In this document: in pieces, positions 32,701 through 43,192 of the stretch
How positions within the stretch are numbered: position 1 is the first letter of the stretch
Layout: each line of letters begins with the position of its first letter
Origin: Puccinia triticina
Lineage: Eukaryota; Basidiomycota; Pucciniomycetes; Pucciniales; Pucciniaceae
DNA length: 64,000 bases
Direction of reading: 5' to 3'
Assembly: GCF_026914185.1 (NCBI RefSeq)
Contig: NC_070560.1
Span: 2,347,501-2,411,500 of the forward strand
The notes under the pieces: generated by a model
Told to the model about the DNA's origin: nothing
Seen by the model: the letters and a program-made list of their open reading frames with translations, nothing else
Database searches by the model: none
Made by a program: the position numbers and the translations under genes

Positions 32701-33360
32701 ATTGAACCCCAACTCATTCACTCCTCCATGAAGAAATCCAATCATGCATCATCATTCCTTACCATCCCATAGCAATTACTGGACATCCAACCACCTCAAT
32801 ATTGGAATTTCTTCATCATCTTCACTTTGTATTCTAGGAATTATTCAACCATCAATCCAATCACTCATTCATTCACCATTATAATCAATTTCTTCCAACA
32901 CATTACAGCTCAGAAACCACCCAATTGGATCAGTAACATTCTCTGGCCAGCTTATCAACTTCCCTGGACTTCAAATTCTCTTCACAGAACTCTACATTAT
33001 ATACTCAGATACTCAGAAATTCAGCCATTCATTGAACCCCAACTCATTCACTCCTCCATGAAGAAATCCAATCATGCATCATCATTCCTTACCATCCCAT
33101 AGCAATTACTGGACATCCAACCACCTCAATATTGGAATTTCTTCATCATCTTCACTTTGTATTCTAGGAATTATTCAACCATCAATCCAATCACTCATTC
33201 ATTCAACATTATAATCAATTTCTTCCAACACATTACAGCTCAGAAACCACCCAATTGGATCAGTAACATTCTCTGGAAAGCTTATCAACTTCCCTGGACT
33301 TCAAATTCTCTTCACAGAACTCTACATTATATACTCAGATACTCAGAAATTCAGCCATTC
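32701..33360 (+). repeat. direct duplication of a 330-bp unit
   Basis: Bases 32701-33030 and 33031-33360 are nearly identical, both starting ATTGAACCCCAACTC except that the second copy's end runs on into CAACCCC. Only a few substitutions separate them (for example TTCACCATT against TTCAACATT), so the duplication is recent. Confidence 0.85.
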
Positions 33361-33579
33361 AACCCCAAATCATTCACAACCTTCAGAAACTACAATTATC
33401 AACCCCATCATTCATCATCAATCATTGCATTCTTCCATTGGCCTCAGTTAGGCAGGAAAATTATTGTATTCTTCAGAGTGGAAATTAGTCTAATATGTGT
33501 CTGTCTCAAGGATATTGCCTTCAGCAGAGTTAGATCTTCTTATACATTCAACCCTCATTGATAATTGGACCTTCTTTTG

Positions 33580-33830
33580 GATACTGGACTCTTTGGATTG
33601 GATACTGGACTATGGATACTCTGGATACATAGGACTATAGGACTTTGGATTGGACTTGGATACCTTGGACTCAGATATACTGGACTTGGCTTATACTTGG
33701 ATTCTATTGGCTTTGGACACTGGACTCTGGATTTGGACTGCTACTCAGGACTTTGGATTTCACCTTTTGGAGGAAGAACACTGGACTTTGGACTTTGGAC
33801 TCTTGGACTCAACATTCTTCAACTCTTTCT
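33580..33830 (+). repeat. GGACTTTGGA-type low-complexity tract
   Basis: Irregular repeats of TTGGA, ATACTGGACT and TTTGGACT fill the stretch before the purine tract. Frames in all three registers stay open because of the repeat and are not taken as genes. Confidence 0.7.
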
Positions 33831-33877
33831 GGATCACTCTTCTCTTTGGTGCATTGCCTGGGGACAGACAATAAGTT

Positions 33878-33886
33878 GGGGGAGGA
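33878..33886 (+). promoter_or_regulatory. polypurine tract
   Basis: GGGGGAGGA lies directly before the 3' LTR, as needed for plus-strand DNA priming. Confidence 0.75.
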
Positions 33887-34847
33887 TGTGGTGCTCCATT
33901 CCAAACCATAAGTAGTATTTTATTGCCTTTTCTTTACATATATTCATCATTACATTGCCCATTTCCCCATAACCCTTTACAAATACCTCATTATTATTGC
34001 ATATTCAGATTCTACGCCAAATTTTACCTATAGTCACTCATACATAGTACCCCCTTATCTTCAATGGTTCAGTAGTTATAAAGGATATAAGACTTACAGA
34101 CAACCTACATTCTTCATTAGTTACAATACTCATTTCATTAGTAACCTACTTGAATCATTACAGTAAATTCCTTTTACATATTTATTCTCACATACTAAAC
34201 CCTTTACATACATTTCTCATTATGTACTATGCCTATTGTACACATTACATCATTGGATCTGTGCTTACCTCTTTCAGTAGTGCTCATCATTACAAGTAGT
34301 TACTATGTTCTCATCACTCTTCCCCATTAGTACATTCTTTTATTCCCATAACCAGCTTTCCCCTTTCAGCATTGCTCATCATTACATACTGTTACTATGT
34401 TCACATCACTCTTCCTCATTTGTACAACCTTCATTCTCATAGCCAGAACTCCTCATTGTCTGTGCTCCTCCTTCCTTCATATAAGAACTGTCTTTCCCCC
34501 CTCACTTGTACCTCATGCAGAATTTATAGATAATTTTAGATACAGAAATTATAAGTTCCCATTCTCATCAACCCATTGCCATTGAACCTTGCCATTGCAT
34601 TCCCCACTCTCATCACTCCTCCAACTCTCTTACCCTCAGTAGTCAGTAGTTAAAGCTCATAGTACTAGCTCCTAAGATCAAGCAGAAATCAGCCACACCT
34701 TTTCTTCTTTTTCTTAGTGTTACTCTCATCCCCTCAGCATTAGTCAGGAAGGCAGCCTCATCAGCACCCTTGCATAGCTTACATTAGTACTAGTGTTGCT
34801 ATCCATTTCCCTTCCAAGCTCTATTCTCCCCCTTGAGTAGTTCCACA
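33887..34847 (+). repeat. 3' LTR of the gypsy element
   Basis: It is 961 bp, TGTGG...CCACA. It contains about 191 bp that the 5' LTR lacks, starting after CCTCATTATT and ending before CTCACATAC. Confidence 0.9.
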
Positions 34848-34851
34848 ACGG

Positions 34852-35190
34852 AGAGCTTCACTGGGACGAGGGGCAAGGGGGCGAGGGCGAGGGCGAGGGC
34901 ACGAGGGCGCAGAACAGTTCTAGAACCTCCGTTTGAATTGCAAAGGGGGGGGGGGGGGGGGAACAGCTAGCTCGGGGGAAGTCTCAGTACTTCCCTGATA
35001 CATACAACCATTGAGAAAGAGGGAAAAGGAAAGGGTGTTTAACTTTTGCTCACCTAGCTCGGGGGAAGTCTCAGTACTTCCCTGCCAAGCTAGGAGAGGC
35101 GGGACTGGAAGGACTAAGTACAGCGCTCAGTGGTGGCTCGTGATATCCCTTGTGATACTTCCTGTGAGTTCGCGGAAGCCGCGGCTCACA
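34852..35190 (-). repeat. remainder of the split LTR of the gag-only element
   Basis: It continues AGAGCTTCACTGGG as in the copy at 21451-21807 and ends GCGGCTCACA. GGCAC at 35191-35195 is the second TSD copy. Confidence 0.85.
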
Positions 35191-35757
35191 GGCACCTAGG
35201 TCGATCCCGGAAGATGTGAGAACCGACCTATGTTTCTGGCGCGACACGCTCACTAATTTCACAGAAGAACGCCTCCTGCCGCTTCCTGAAGAAATCGAGA
35301 TAAATTGGGTGGGTGACGCGTCTACCAGTTTTGGGATAGGGGTTCTGATTGGAGAACATTGGGGACAAATGCGCCTGAAAGAGAACTGGGCTGATGCCAC
35401 TCCGAAACGTACAATTGCTTGGCTAGTGACTGTTGCTATCAGGATAGGCATCCTGATGCTTATAGAGTTGCCCGGGTTGGTTCGAGGGTCCAATTTCGTG
35501 GTTTGGACCGACAACACCATGACCAAGAGTGTATTAGTGGCGCGGAAATGCAGGGATCTCCACGTAAATGAGGGGTGGAAACGGATTCAAACCCTGCTTG
35601 TACAAGCCCAACTCAAGGTAACACCCAAACGGGTGATCTCTGCGGACAATGTTGCCAATAACTTGTTGCGTGGGATCAGGGGTCCACACTTGCCGAGCAA
35701 CAGGGTATGGTTTTCAATTCCAGACAACCTCTCCCCATTTATGTTTCACGCTTGACT
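35191..35757 (+). pseudogene. RNase H part of the DIRS-type element
   Basis: The frame resumes the RT polyprotein after the LTR insertion. It holds EINWVGDASTSFGIGV (first catalytic Asp near 35320), VVWTDNTMTKS (near 35505) and ISADNVANNLLRG (near 35637), the pattern of an RNase H domain. It ends with a stop at 35753-35755. It is separated from its RT half, so it is not functional here. Confidence 0.8.
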
Positions 35758-36551
35758 CAGGTGGTTTTTTGTGTGTATATATGTCAGCTCCGGTCTCTTA
35801 TGTGACACGGAGTTGATGGGATTTTGATACGCGCTGTAGCGGCTGGAGTAGCGGCTAGCGGAAAATGGGCCACACTATAACCTTAAAGGCCAATGGGAAT
35901 AAACCACACCTTGACGCTGAACAGCGGAGGGGCTAGCACCCTTATGTAATAAGGGGACGCGGCGAGATTACTTGAGCCTGGCGCTGTGGCTTACACAAGG
36001 AATGAGCTTCTTGTCTTCTAGGATACAGGTGTTATAACACCCACCTGTACCTAGGGAAAATACACGAAGAAGGAAAATCTGTAAAGGAAATAAGGTCAGT
36101 AGATTATATTAAAACCCCATCCACTTCTTATAGTTTAAAGTAAGGTTGGCAGGTTTGTATGTGTAATAATCTTGGGGGAGGAATCTCTACAGGTGAGATA
36201 CCTCCCCTTTTATATTACAGGGATCAGCTCCCTCCTTTGAGTCAAGGACCTGAGGGATCCTTAACTCCAAGGAGAGGAGTGATCACGGAATTCAGAAGGG
36301 GATTTACATAAATATGTATGTAATCACCCTATTTGTACATATATTAGGCTTAATCAGGACAAATACATGGAGGGATAAGATTATCTCTGTCTGTATAAAC
36401 ACATATGTAATCAATGTGAAATAAGTTTAATTACATACTCAAAAGAGTGTGAAATATGTAGTAAGTACATAATAATAGTACATTGAAATAAAAGGTACAT
36501 AATTAATGTAATGACAGGGAATTGAACTCTTGACTTTATGTACATGAGTCA

Positions 36552-36663
36552 CACAGCGGGCAATTGGATGTTGCACACAGCCCGCAGCGACACCTGCGTA
36601 AAGGGGGTCCCCTTGGCTCGGTTGTTGCTGCGGGCTGCGTGCAACATCCAATCGCCCGCTGTG
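36552..36663. mobile_element. 112-bp foldback (CACAG-ended) element 1, TSD TCA
   Basis: CACAGCGGGCAATTGGATG at the left pairs with CATCCAATCGCCCGCTGTG at the right, so most of the element folds into one hairpin. TCA lies on both sides. CACTA-type elements make 3-bp duplications and start CAC, but that assignment is tentative. Confidence 0.7.
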
Positions 36664-36700
36664 TCAATCATTAAAGCAGTCTTTAACCATTAGGCTATAA

Positions 36701-36812
36701 CACAGCGGGCAATCGGGTGTCGCACGCAGCCCGCAGCAACACCCGCGTAAAGGGGGTCCACTTGGCTCGGGTGTCGCTGCGGGCTGCATGCGACATCCGA
36801 TTGCCTGCTGTG
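36701..36812. mobile_element. 112-bp foldback (CACAG-ended) element 2, TSD TAA
   Basis: It has the same length and design as element 1 (CACAGCGGGCAATCGG at the left, CCGATTGCCTGCTGTG at the right) with TAA on both sides. The 37 bp between the two contain, on the minus strand, TAGCCTAATGG, which fits a tRNA A box. Confidence 0.7.
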
Positions 36813-36977
36813 TAAGACATGTACTAAGCATTGTAGACACATGGACTTAGTGTCTCAGTGTCTGACAATATATATGAAGCATGTCTTGTCCTTTTTCCTT
36901 TTTCTAAACCCCCCGACACCAATTCCTAATCCCATCCATCCAGTACCTGTTTTTTCTTTCTTTATCCGGTCGTGACA

Positions 36978-37970
36978 ATGGCACCATCTATAGACGACCA
37001 TCACATAATTTTTAAGGAATTTCTGAGCAACGGGAGAGAAGGAGGGGTCCCGTGCGTCGCGGACATGGTGATTTTAGATAGCTGGAAACGTAACACGTTG
37101 TCAAGCTATAACGCGGCGGTCAAGAAGTTCCTCCGTTTTTGCGACATAACGAAGGAACCGTTCTTGGCTCTACCAATTTCTGGTGTAACTTTGGAGCGTT
37201 TCTGCGTCTGGGCCGGACGTAACCGTTTCACATCGAACGCCGGGAAGACCACTTCTGATTCTCTGAGAAAGTATATCTGTGGGCTGAAGACATGGCATCA
37301 GTTTCATGGTGCCGTTTTCCCTTCATCAAACAAGATACGGGTCAATTTACTCCTCAAGGCGTCTGCTAGATCCAATGCAAATTCCCCCACCCGTCCCTCT
37401 AAAGCGCCTGTAATGCTGTGGCATTTGATCCCCCTGTTAAACTTGAGGTATAGCGGTAGCAACGAGGAACGGGCAATCTTGGACCTCTGTTTGGTGGCCT
37501 TTTGGGGTCTGGCGCGTCTAGCTGAACTGACCTACGATGCCGAGTGCGGCCCAATTTGTTTTGACCAGTCTCTCCTTACTTCAGATGTCTGCTACACAAC
37601 AGACTCGACTCTAGGACGTGTGGCCACCTTGACTTTGCGTGCGGCAAAGACAGCCTCGCCGGGTGAACCGCAACTGCTGGTCCTGACCGAACAACGACAC
37701 ACCCTTTGCCCAGTCGCGGCGATCTCCCGCAGACTACAAGAAACAGGGGGTGTACAAACTTCCTTATTTGGTTATACGGACGGTGGCGTAAGGAAACATC
37801 TGACAAGACGGGTTGTGCTTGCGAAATTAAAGGACGTTTTCTCTGGTGTAGAATACCAAGGCATCTCCGGTCATAGTTTCAGAGTCCCAGGGCCCCAAAA
37901 ATCTCAAGAACTGGGGTCGGCCCTAGTCTGCCAGGAAGGCACATTGTGGAACCGACGAGGAAAAGTGTGA
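36978..37970 (+). pseudogene. tyrosine recombinase of the DIRS-type element, C-terminus lost
   Basis: The frame opens at ATG 36978. An N-terminal SAM-like helical part (SWKRNTLSSYNAAVKKFLRF, about residues 30-60) is followed by the catalytic region with arginine in FWGLARLAEL (near residue 180) and the H-x-x-R box GISGHSFR (near 37860-37885). After that box the frame reads unrelated sequence and ends at 37970, so the part with the tyrosine nucleophile is missing or shifted. The enzyme would insert circular DNA of the element by site-specific recombination. This copy should be inactive. Confidence 0.8.
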
Positions 37971-38085
37971 AGCCCATCGGTTCCACGTGGAAAAAAACCA
38001 TTCGTGGAACCGACGAGCTTACCAAGGGGTTACCGAGCCTACCCTTGTTGGTTCCACAGATTACCCACCTGTCGTCGGTTCCACA
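37945..38085. repeat. cluster of TGGAACCGACGA motifs in both orientations
   Basis: TGTGGAACCGACGAG at 37945, ATCGGTTCCACG near 37977, CGTGGAACCGACGAG near 38010, TTGGTTCCACAG near 38049 and GTCGTCGGTTCCACAG near 38071 alternate in direction. The outer pair forms a 14-bp inverted repeat bounding 141 bp. It lies right after the broken recombinase. Confidence 0.7.
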
Positions 38086-38220
38086 GACAGGCGTGGCAGG
38101 AAGTACCCCCGCCGTGTATCTAACTTAGCTAATTTCCCTCCTCGGGGGAGCGCAGCGACCTCCTTCGGAGGGTCCCTGCGGGACGGCGTCCCCCCTCCAC
38201 ATAGAGAGGGACTCTGTTAA

Positions 38221-39550
38221 GTTAGTGCTTGTATGCAGTCATGACTGTTGATTGCTGGTCTCATCATGCCCCTCCCAGTTAGGTTTTCTTTGACTTCATA
38301 TCCATCCAAAAGGCCAAGGTCCTTGATTTGCCTCCTGTCATCATAATGTGAGCTCCTTGAAGCCTGCCCCCCCCCTCCTCCGAACTCCTCCAAACTCCTC
38401 CAAACTCCCTCCGAACTCCTCCAAACTCCTCCTGTCAGTCTCTGCTCGACTCCTCCATGCCTGATCAGAAAAAAACCGCCGAGCCCGCCACCCAATACCA
38501 ACACGCTCCTCTCAATCCGCTGTGAGCCCTTGTCAACCTTCCTCAACCACCTCCTGACTATGGACCCGGCAAGTTGCGCTCCAAGCCCCGGCTCTCTCCA
38601 TAGAGCTTGAGAAAAACCAGGCAGAAATTGATCATGTGCATGCTTTACTCTCCAACAGTCTCAAAAAAACAAGGTACATATCTCTCTTTGGACACATTGT
38701 CCGAGCTTACAAACCCAGGGAAGTGTGTGTATGTCGATGACCAGTTGATCCTCAACCAGTTCGTCACCCAACAAGACATTGAGACCCGGCGCCATGAGCA
38801 TCTCCTGGGCATCCTTTCAAGCAGCTTGAGTGCCAAGAACCTTGGCGGCATTGTCAGACTTCCCTCTCTCAAGATAACCAGCAGTGTGAGAAGCAGCAGC
38901 AGCAGTTGAATGGTTGGGCAAAGGATGCGGCGGATGGGGAGACTCCTCTATCTACTCGCCATCCTTGCCCTTGTCTTTGTCCCCTGGCAGTGGCACCCAT
39001 CCAGAGCTTCCCTTGATAACATCTCTATCCGTCCCACATTGCAATCCTTCATCTCATCCCCGCCCCTCTCCTGGTTTTTTTTCTCCTTTTTCCTGTTGTA
39101 AAATGGTGTTTTTTGCTATTCTCATTTGTTTTTTTCATCCATGATAATGCAGCATCTGCTACCCTGTGGGTGGCAGCTTTCAGTTCAGCTACATAGTAAC
39201 AGTTGACCCAAGATTGTCGGGAAGTGACCCAATGCTCCAGTCATAAGCCGGGGCAGCTACGACCCGTCTAGTGTTGTTTGTAAGACAAGGAGAGCTCACC
39301 GCCTCCACGGAATGCCCGTGGCTTGCGTGGAATCCACAAGATGATTCCGGCGAGGCCACCCTCATGATTCTTGGTGTGGCCCACATGGGTGTGTGGACTG
39401 ACAGCCGCTGGTCCGCCCCCTGCAAGGGTCAGCCGTGGAATCCTCATCAATTCCAAGTCAGTCCCGCGTGGAGGTACTCCCCGGGTGTATATTGCCAAAA
39501 CACAAGCGCAGCACAAAAATCAGTGCTATTGCTAAAAAACCTGCGCTGCA
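38221..39550. other. no gene firmly recognised
   Basis: Bases 38375-38450 are a short CTCCTCCAAA tandem tract. An open frame at 38607-38909 has ordinary composition (CVYVDDQLILNQF) but I know no family. YVDD here has no RT context. Frames at 39271-39480 end in a minisatellite. These may be debris of other elements. Confidence 0.35.
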
Positions 39551-39561
39551 AAAGCAGAAGT

Positions 39562-39712
39562 GCAACTTGCAAGTCAAAGCGCAACTTGCAAGTCAAAGCG
39601 CAACTTGCAAGTCAAAGCGCAACTTGCAAGTCAAAGCGCAACTTGCAAGTCAAAGCGCAACTTGCAAGTCAAAGCGCAACTTGCAAGTCAAAGCGCAACT
39701 TGCAAGTCAACA
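39562..39712. repeat. 19-bp minisatellite, eight copies
   Basis: GCAACTTGCAAGTCAAAGC repeats eight times with almost no change. Since 19 is not a multiple of three, every forward frame cycles through the same 19-residue repeat and stays open. The resulting frames are not genes. Each unit has the near-palindrome CTTGCAAG. Confidence 0.9.
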
Positions 39713-41199
39713 CGCTACATGATTGCTAGCAGTGCGCTTCACACTATGTGTATCTATGCTGCGTGTTCTGCAGTGCCACACTAGCAGCGCACTTCACGCT
39801 ATCTCCACGCGGCGCTTCCCGCGCAGTGTCACACTGTTGATCTACTATTAGCCTTAATTAGAATAGTCATACTCCTTGGCTCACTGTGAATATGTAACTT
39901 GCCCTATCTCTGGCTTGCAACATGGTCATTGTTGCCACTTTCCTGAAAGAATTCAGATGACTAAGATTTCATTTCTGATTAGATCTCTGAGTAATGCTAA
40001 TTACATTTTGATGATGATAACACAAAGATCTACTTTTTTACCTGAGAGCAAGCAATTGACCCTGGTCTACTGATGAGAAATAAAGAAGGATAGAAATATA
40101 AGAACAAGTTCTCTTTTTCTATTTTTTGTTCTTCAATTTGGATGGAGTTTATTCTTTGTCAGCCTTTGCGCTGTTTTCTATTGATAGAACATCTTGTTCC
40201 TTACTTGGATGAAGTGTTTAGCTCTTTTTTATACAGTCTATTTGGCTTGCAAGAAACAGCCTAGAAGTGCAGCCACATTGTCTAAGTTTACAATAAATGT
40301 GTGCCTTCTTTTATATCCTTGTTTCTTTTTTCCGCAACTAAGCTGAGGACAAGACTTACCAATTGAATCTCCTCCTTTCTGGATGGAATTGGTTAAGTCA
40401 GTCTTTTCCTGTTTGACTAAGTCTAAAGGAATTTAATGAGGCATTAGTCCATCATCTAAATCAACAAGTCAGATGAAACAACCCAACTGCTTACCTTTGA
40501 CGCTTGCTGAGGTGATTCTTTCTACAAGTGGCTGGCGTACAGGATTTTCCTTGAGCCTCACCTCATTGAAGTCTGTATTCATCCAAAAGATGTGTTCAGT
40601 TTTTTCAGCCCCGCTGTGGCGGTTTTGGACTACGGTACAAGGTTTGCTTTGCTTACCTGTATCCACAGCTTTTTGAAATCCCGGCCTCTTTCTCAATTTA
40701 TGAGATTGAGGCCGCTCACCTAGGCGTGTAACTTCACATTTCCTACATCCAACATGGCAAATGCTGCTATTCACAATTCAATTCAAGACACACTTTGCAC
40801 GGTTCACCAAGTTGATTCAAAAAATCATTGAAACTTGCCAAGCTATCTCAAGTCAATCCAGCACAATTCAACTCCACCAAAGGCTGATCAATCAGATGCC
40901 AAACCAACCCCTCCAGATTCATAAACTGATGTGGATGATTTGACCTACTAGATCAAGAGATGTATAGCAGCCACACATGGCTGTGTAATGGGGTGAAACA
41001 AGCAAGGTCTTTCTTGGTTTGTCAAGAAGTAATCAACAACTCCAAGAAAAGCATAAAATTTGCAAAAAAAGGCAGCCAGAACTTCCAAGCTTCAAGGGCT
41101 TCTTTTTTTTTCTTCCTTTTCTCATTTTTATATCTCATCTCCCCAATGAAACAGGAGAGTTTCTGCGCTATTTGTGCTATTTTGGCCCTTGAGAAATAC
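39713..41199. other. no gene firmly recognised
   Basis: The stretch is mostly AT-rich. A minus-strand frame at 40469-40774 (CHVGCRKCEV at its start) has protein-like composition but ends without a recognisable domain. No RNA gene or element ends were found. Confidence 0.35.
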
Positions 41200-41445
41200 A
41201 TATCAAAAATACCGCCCTTGCCGCGCTTTTTTAGCGCGAAGCGCTTGCGCTAAAACGCAGCGCTGCAGCACTAAAAAAACTCTCATTCAGTGCGCTACCA
41301 CCGAGTGGTTTTTCCACCCAAGGCCAGATAGCGGCAGCGCTAGTAGGCTGTGGTCTATGGGAAAGCGCAGCGCAGCGGCTCAAAATCCGACTGCGCTACC
41401 TGCTTAGCTGCGTTGCACGTAGCGCAGCGCTAATTTCTCCAACAG
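41200..41445. repeat. TAGCG/GCGCAGCG-rich cluster
   Basis: GCGCGAAGCGCTTGCGC, GCAGCGCTGC and GTAGCGCAGCGC strings pack this block, as in 2641-2830 and 5965-6445. I could not find clean terminal repeats here. Confidence 0.55.
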
Positions 41446-41500
41446 GTTCTGTGGTACACATTCTTGGCAAAACTTCTTTTCAGCCCGCAATGGTACAGGC

Positions 41501-42659
41501 TGTCAGGCTCGCTGATGCCAAGAGTATGAATACTCCTCTAGCTACACCGGCGACAGAGCACGGTGCGATGTAGCGCGCAGCAAATGCGCAGTAGAAGTGC
41601 GAAGTAGCTTAGGAAAAGCTACTTCTAATGAAACAAAAAAAGAGGTTAACGGAGGGGCCAGGGGCGCCTGGGGTGGTTTAGTGCCCTCCGCGGTTCTTAC
41701 AGGGCCTGCGCACGAAATGCGCAGGGGTTTTTGTGTCCTGTGACTTCTGGGGCCCTTGGAAAGGGGGTAGTTGCGCGATTACTCGCACCCAAGAGATAGT
41801 TTGGGATAAAATCCCGATAGAAAAGGGAAAAAACGCAGACTTACTCTCAGCGAGGGTCTGCGGTAAAAAAGACTACCGATTCAAGTAAACCGAGGTCGAG
41901 GCAAGGTCCGGCTAGCGCACAGGTCAATTAGACGAGGGCGAGACGGGCAAAGCTTCGAAGTGGTTATAAATGTATCGGGGGGACCTTGAATCGCCCAAAG
42001 GCCCCCATTTATATATTTGAGCTACAACCGGTAGGGTTGTAGCTCTGTTTAGTTATTCTTCCTTCGGCCCTTCGGCCGGAGGAGTAGAGCGTGGACAGGA
42101 GCGTTTGAGGATTCTAGGATCCACATCGCTCCTGCCATTCATATTTTGGAGATGACGGGTTCTCTCCCTCGATCCGAGGGAGGGTATTTGATTTTCTAGT
42201 CATTCTTGGACTGTTCATCTGCGGCCGGGGAGATTCAGTAGTTCATTTTACTGCTACACTCCTCCAGCCGTTTCACATCGGTCCTTCTGTTGTCGTTTCT
42301 CCTAGTTCGATCGAACTGGAGAATGTCTTGCAACCCGTTCTCTTACCTTGAGAGCGGGTTTCAACCAATTCATAACTGGTTCTCCGGCCGTTTTTGGCTG
42401 GAGTTCTATTATTCACCCCTCAACTTGGTTTAAGGTTTGAGGGGATATGTATTGCATAGTTTCTGGTGCGCGGCGCTTCTGCGCTGCATTTAATATTCAT
42501 TAATGAATACCCTTTCTATCCTTGTGCGTGGCGCTCTGCGCCGCTACTATTAGTGAAAGAATGTAATTTCTATCTTATCTTCAGCGGCCCTTTGCGCTGC
42601 TACTACATATGCTAGCATTGTTAGCCGGGCTCTAACTTATCATAGTAGCCCAACTGACA
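41501..42659 (-). mobile_element. solo LTR of the chromovirus family
   Basis: This is the inverse copy of the LTR at 1090-2197. It starts TGTCAGGCTC and ends CAACTGACA on the plus strand, 1159 bp. The flanks CAGGC (41496-41500) and CAAGC (42660-42664) match at four of five bases. No element body adjoins it, so it is a recombination product. Confidence 0.8.
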
Positions 42660-42664
42660 CAAGC

Positions 42665-43192
42665 CCTTAGTGGAGTGAACCTTCCATGCACTCAATAATT
42701 TTTTTCAGAAAGAGTGCACAGTAGCTTGATCCAAGTACTCTGGCTCCCTGGGGCATATAACTTGGGGTGTGCTTGGATGTACTCCAACATTCTTTGGAGT
42801 GCACACTCCATCAAATCACTTTTAGAGTGCACTTTTTCAAATTTTCAAGAGCATTTAGACTGAACCTAATATTCTGACTAGACTATGTGGTGCAGGAGAT
42901 TGAAAATTGGGAAAACCCAAACCTGCAAATTCCTTACTTCATTAGTATTTTTTTTGACATTTTGTAATAGCTGGAGAAACCTTGATCTCAATTTTTCAAC
43001 AGTGTATTTCATTTCTTGATGGGTGAACTACTTGATCTAAATTTCAGCAAAACTTTGGATTTACTATACTGCTTACCAATTCTCTTTGGATGACAAAGCA
43101 GTTTCTTAGTTAATACATCTAGTTCACAAGACAAAGTAATCATGCATTGTGATTTAAATACAAACCTTCTTGCACTCCAACCAATTTCTCAC
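42665..43192. other. no gene recognised; TGGAGTGCA motifs
   Basis: The motif GAGTGCA or its complement TGCACTC occurs several times between 42680 and 42830, partly as short inverted pairs (GGAGTGCACACTCC). The rest is AT-rich. Confidence 0.4.

Larger units (their letters stand above)
24367..34847 (+). mobile_element. full-length Ty3/gypsy retrotransposon, recent insertion
   Basis: The element is 10,481 bp with LTRs at 24367-25136 and 33887-34847, a primer-binding-type site after the first LTR, gag-protease and pol frames overlapping in -1 relation, and a purine tract before the second LTR. ACGG is duplicated at the flanks (24363-24366 and 34848-34851). The uninterrupted target can be seen in the other LTR of the host element near 21463. 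Between pol and the 3' LTR lie about 3.3 kb with an antisense spliced gene-like unit, a CpG-rich stretch and tandem repeats. Confidence 0.9.
21451..35190 (-). mobile_element. gag-only, non-autonomous LTR retrotransposon
   Basis: The two LTRs are 21451-21807 and 24349-24366 plus 34852-35190 (split). They begin TGTAAGCTCT and end GCGGCTCACA on the plus strand. GGCAC on both sides (21446-21450 and 35191-35195) is a perfect 5-bp TSD. The only coding region is a gag on the minus strand. A purine tract on the minus strand (GGTGGGGGG, about 21808-21822) adjoins 21807, which fits minus-strand transcription. No protease, RT or integrase is present, so it depends on a helper. Without the nested gypsy element it is about 3.3 kb. 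Confidence 0.85.
35782..36867. mobile_element. solo LTR between RNase H and recombinase
   Basis: It starts TGTCAGCTCCGG and ends GTGTCTGACA (6-bp inverted ends). ATATA at 35777-35781 and 36868-36872 is a perfect 5-bp TSD. It is 1086 bp with no coding region. It carries two 112-bp foldback elements near its right end. Confidence 0.8.
19041..38090 (+). mobile_element. tyrosine-recombinase (DIRS-type) retroelement, nested and inactive
   Basis: The parts lie in order on the plus strand: gag-like frames (19046-19959), reverse transcriptase (20384-21450), RNase H (35191-35757) and a tyrosine recombinase (36978-37970). RT with a tyrosine recombinase in place of an integrase defines DIRS-order elements. 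The RT and RNase H parts join in one frame once the LTR element 21451-35190 is removed with one copy of GGCAC. A solo LTR (35782-36867) separates RNase H from the recombinase. Outer limits are uncertain, because I found no clear split direct repeats. Frame breaks in gag, RT and recombinase show it cannot move. Confidence 0.75.

Noticed and set aside
33565..33915. Three overlapping frames rich in L, D, G and W
   Set aside because: Low-complexity GGACTTTGGA tract just before the polypurine tract of the gypsy element.
37441..37470. Crypton-type DNA transposon as source of the tyrosine recombinase
   Set aside because: The recombinase follows RT and RNase H parts that fit one element, so a DIRS-type retroelement explains it better.
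38607..38909. YVDD motif suggestive of a reverse transcriptase
   Set aside because: No other RT motif lies around it and the frame is only 100 codons.
39562..39712. CRISPR-like regular repeats
   Set aside because: Units are contiguous with no unique spacers, and the DNA is eukaryotic.
39271..39784. Overlapping frames with a repeated QVKAQLASQ theme
   Set aside because: The 19-bp minisatellite keeps all frames open; there is no independent coding evidence.
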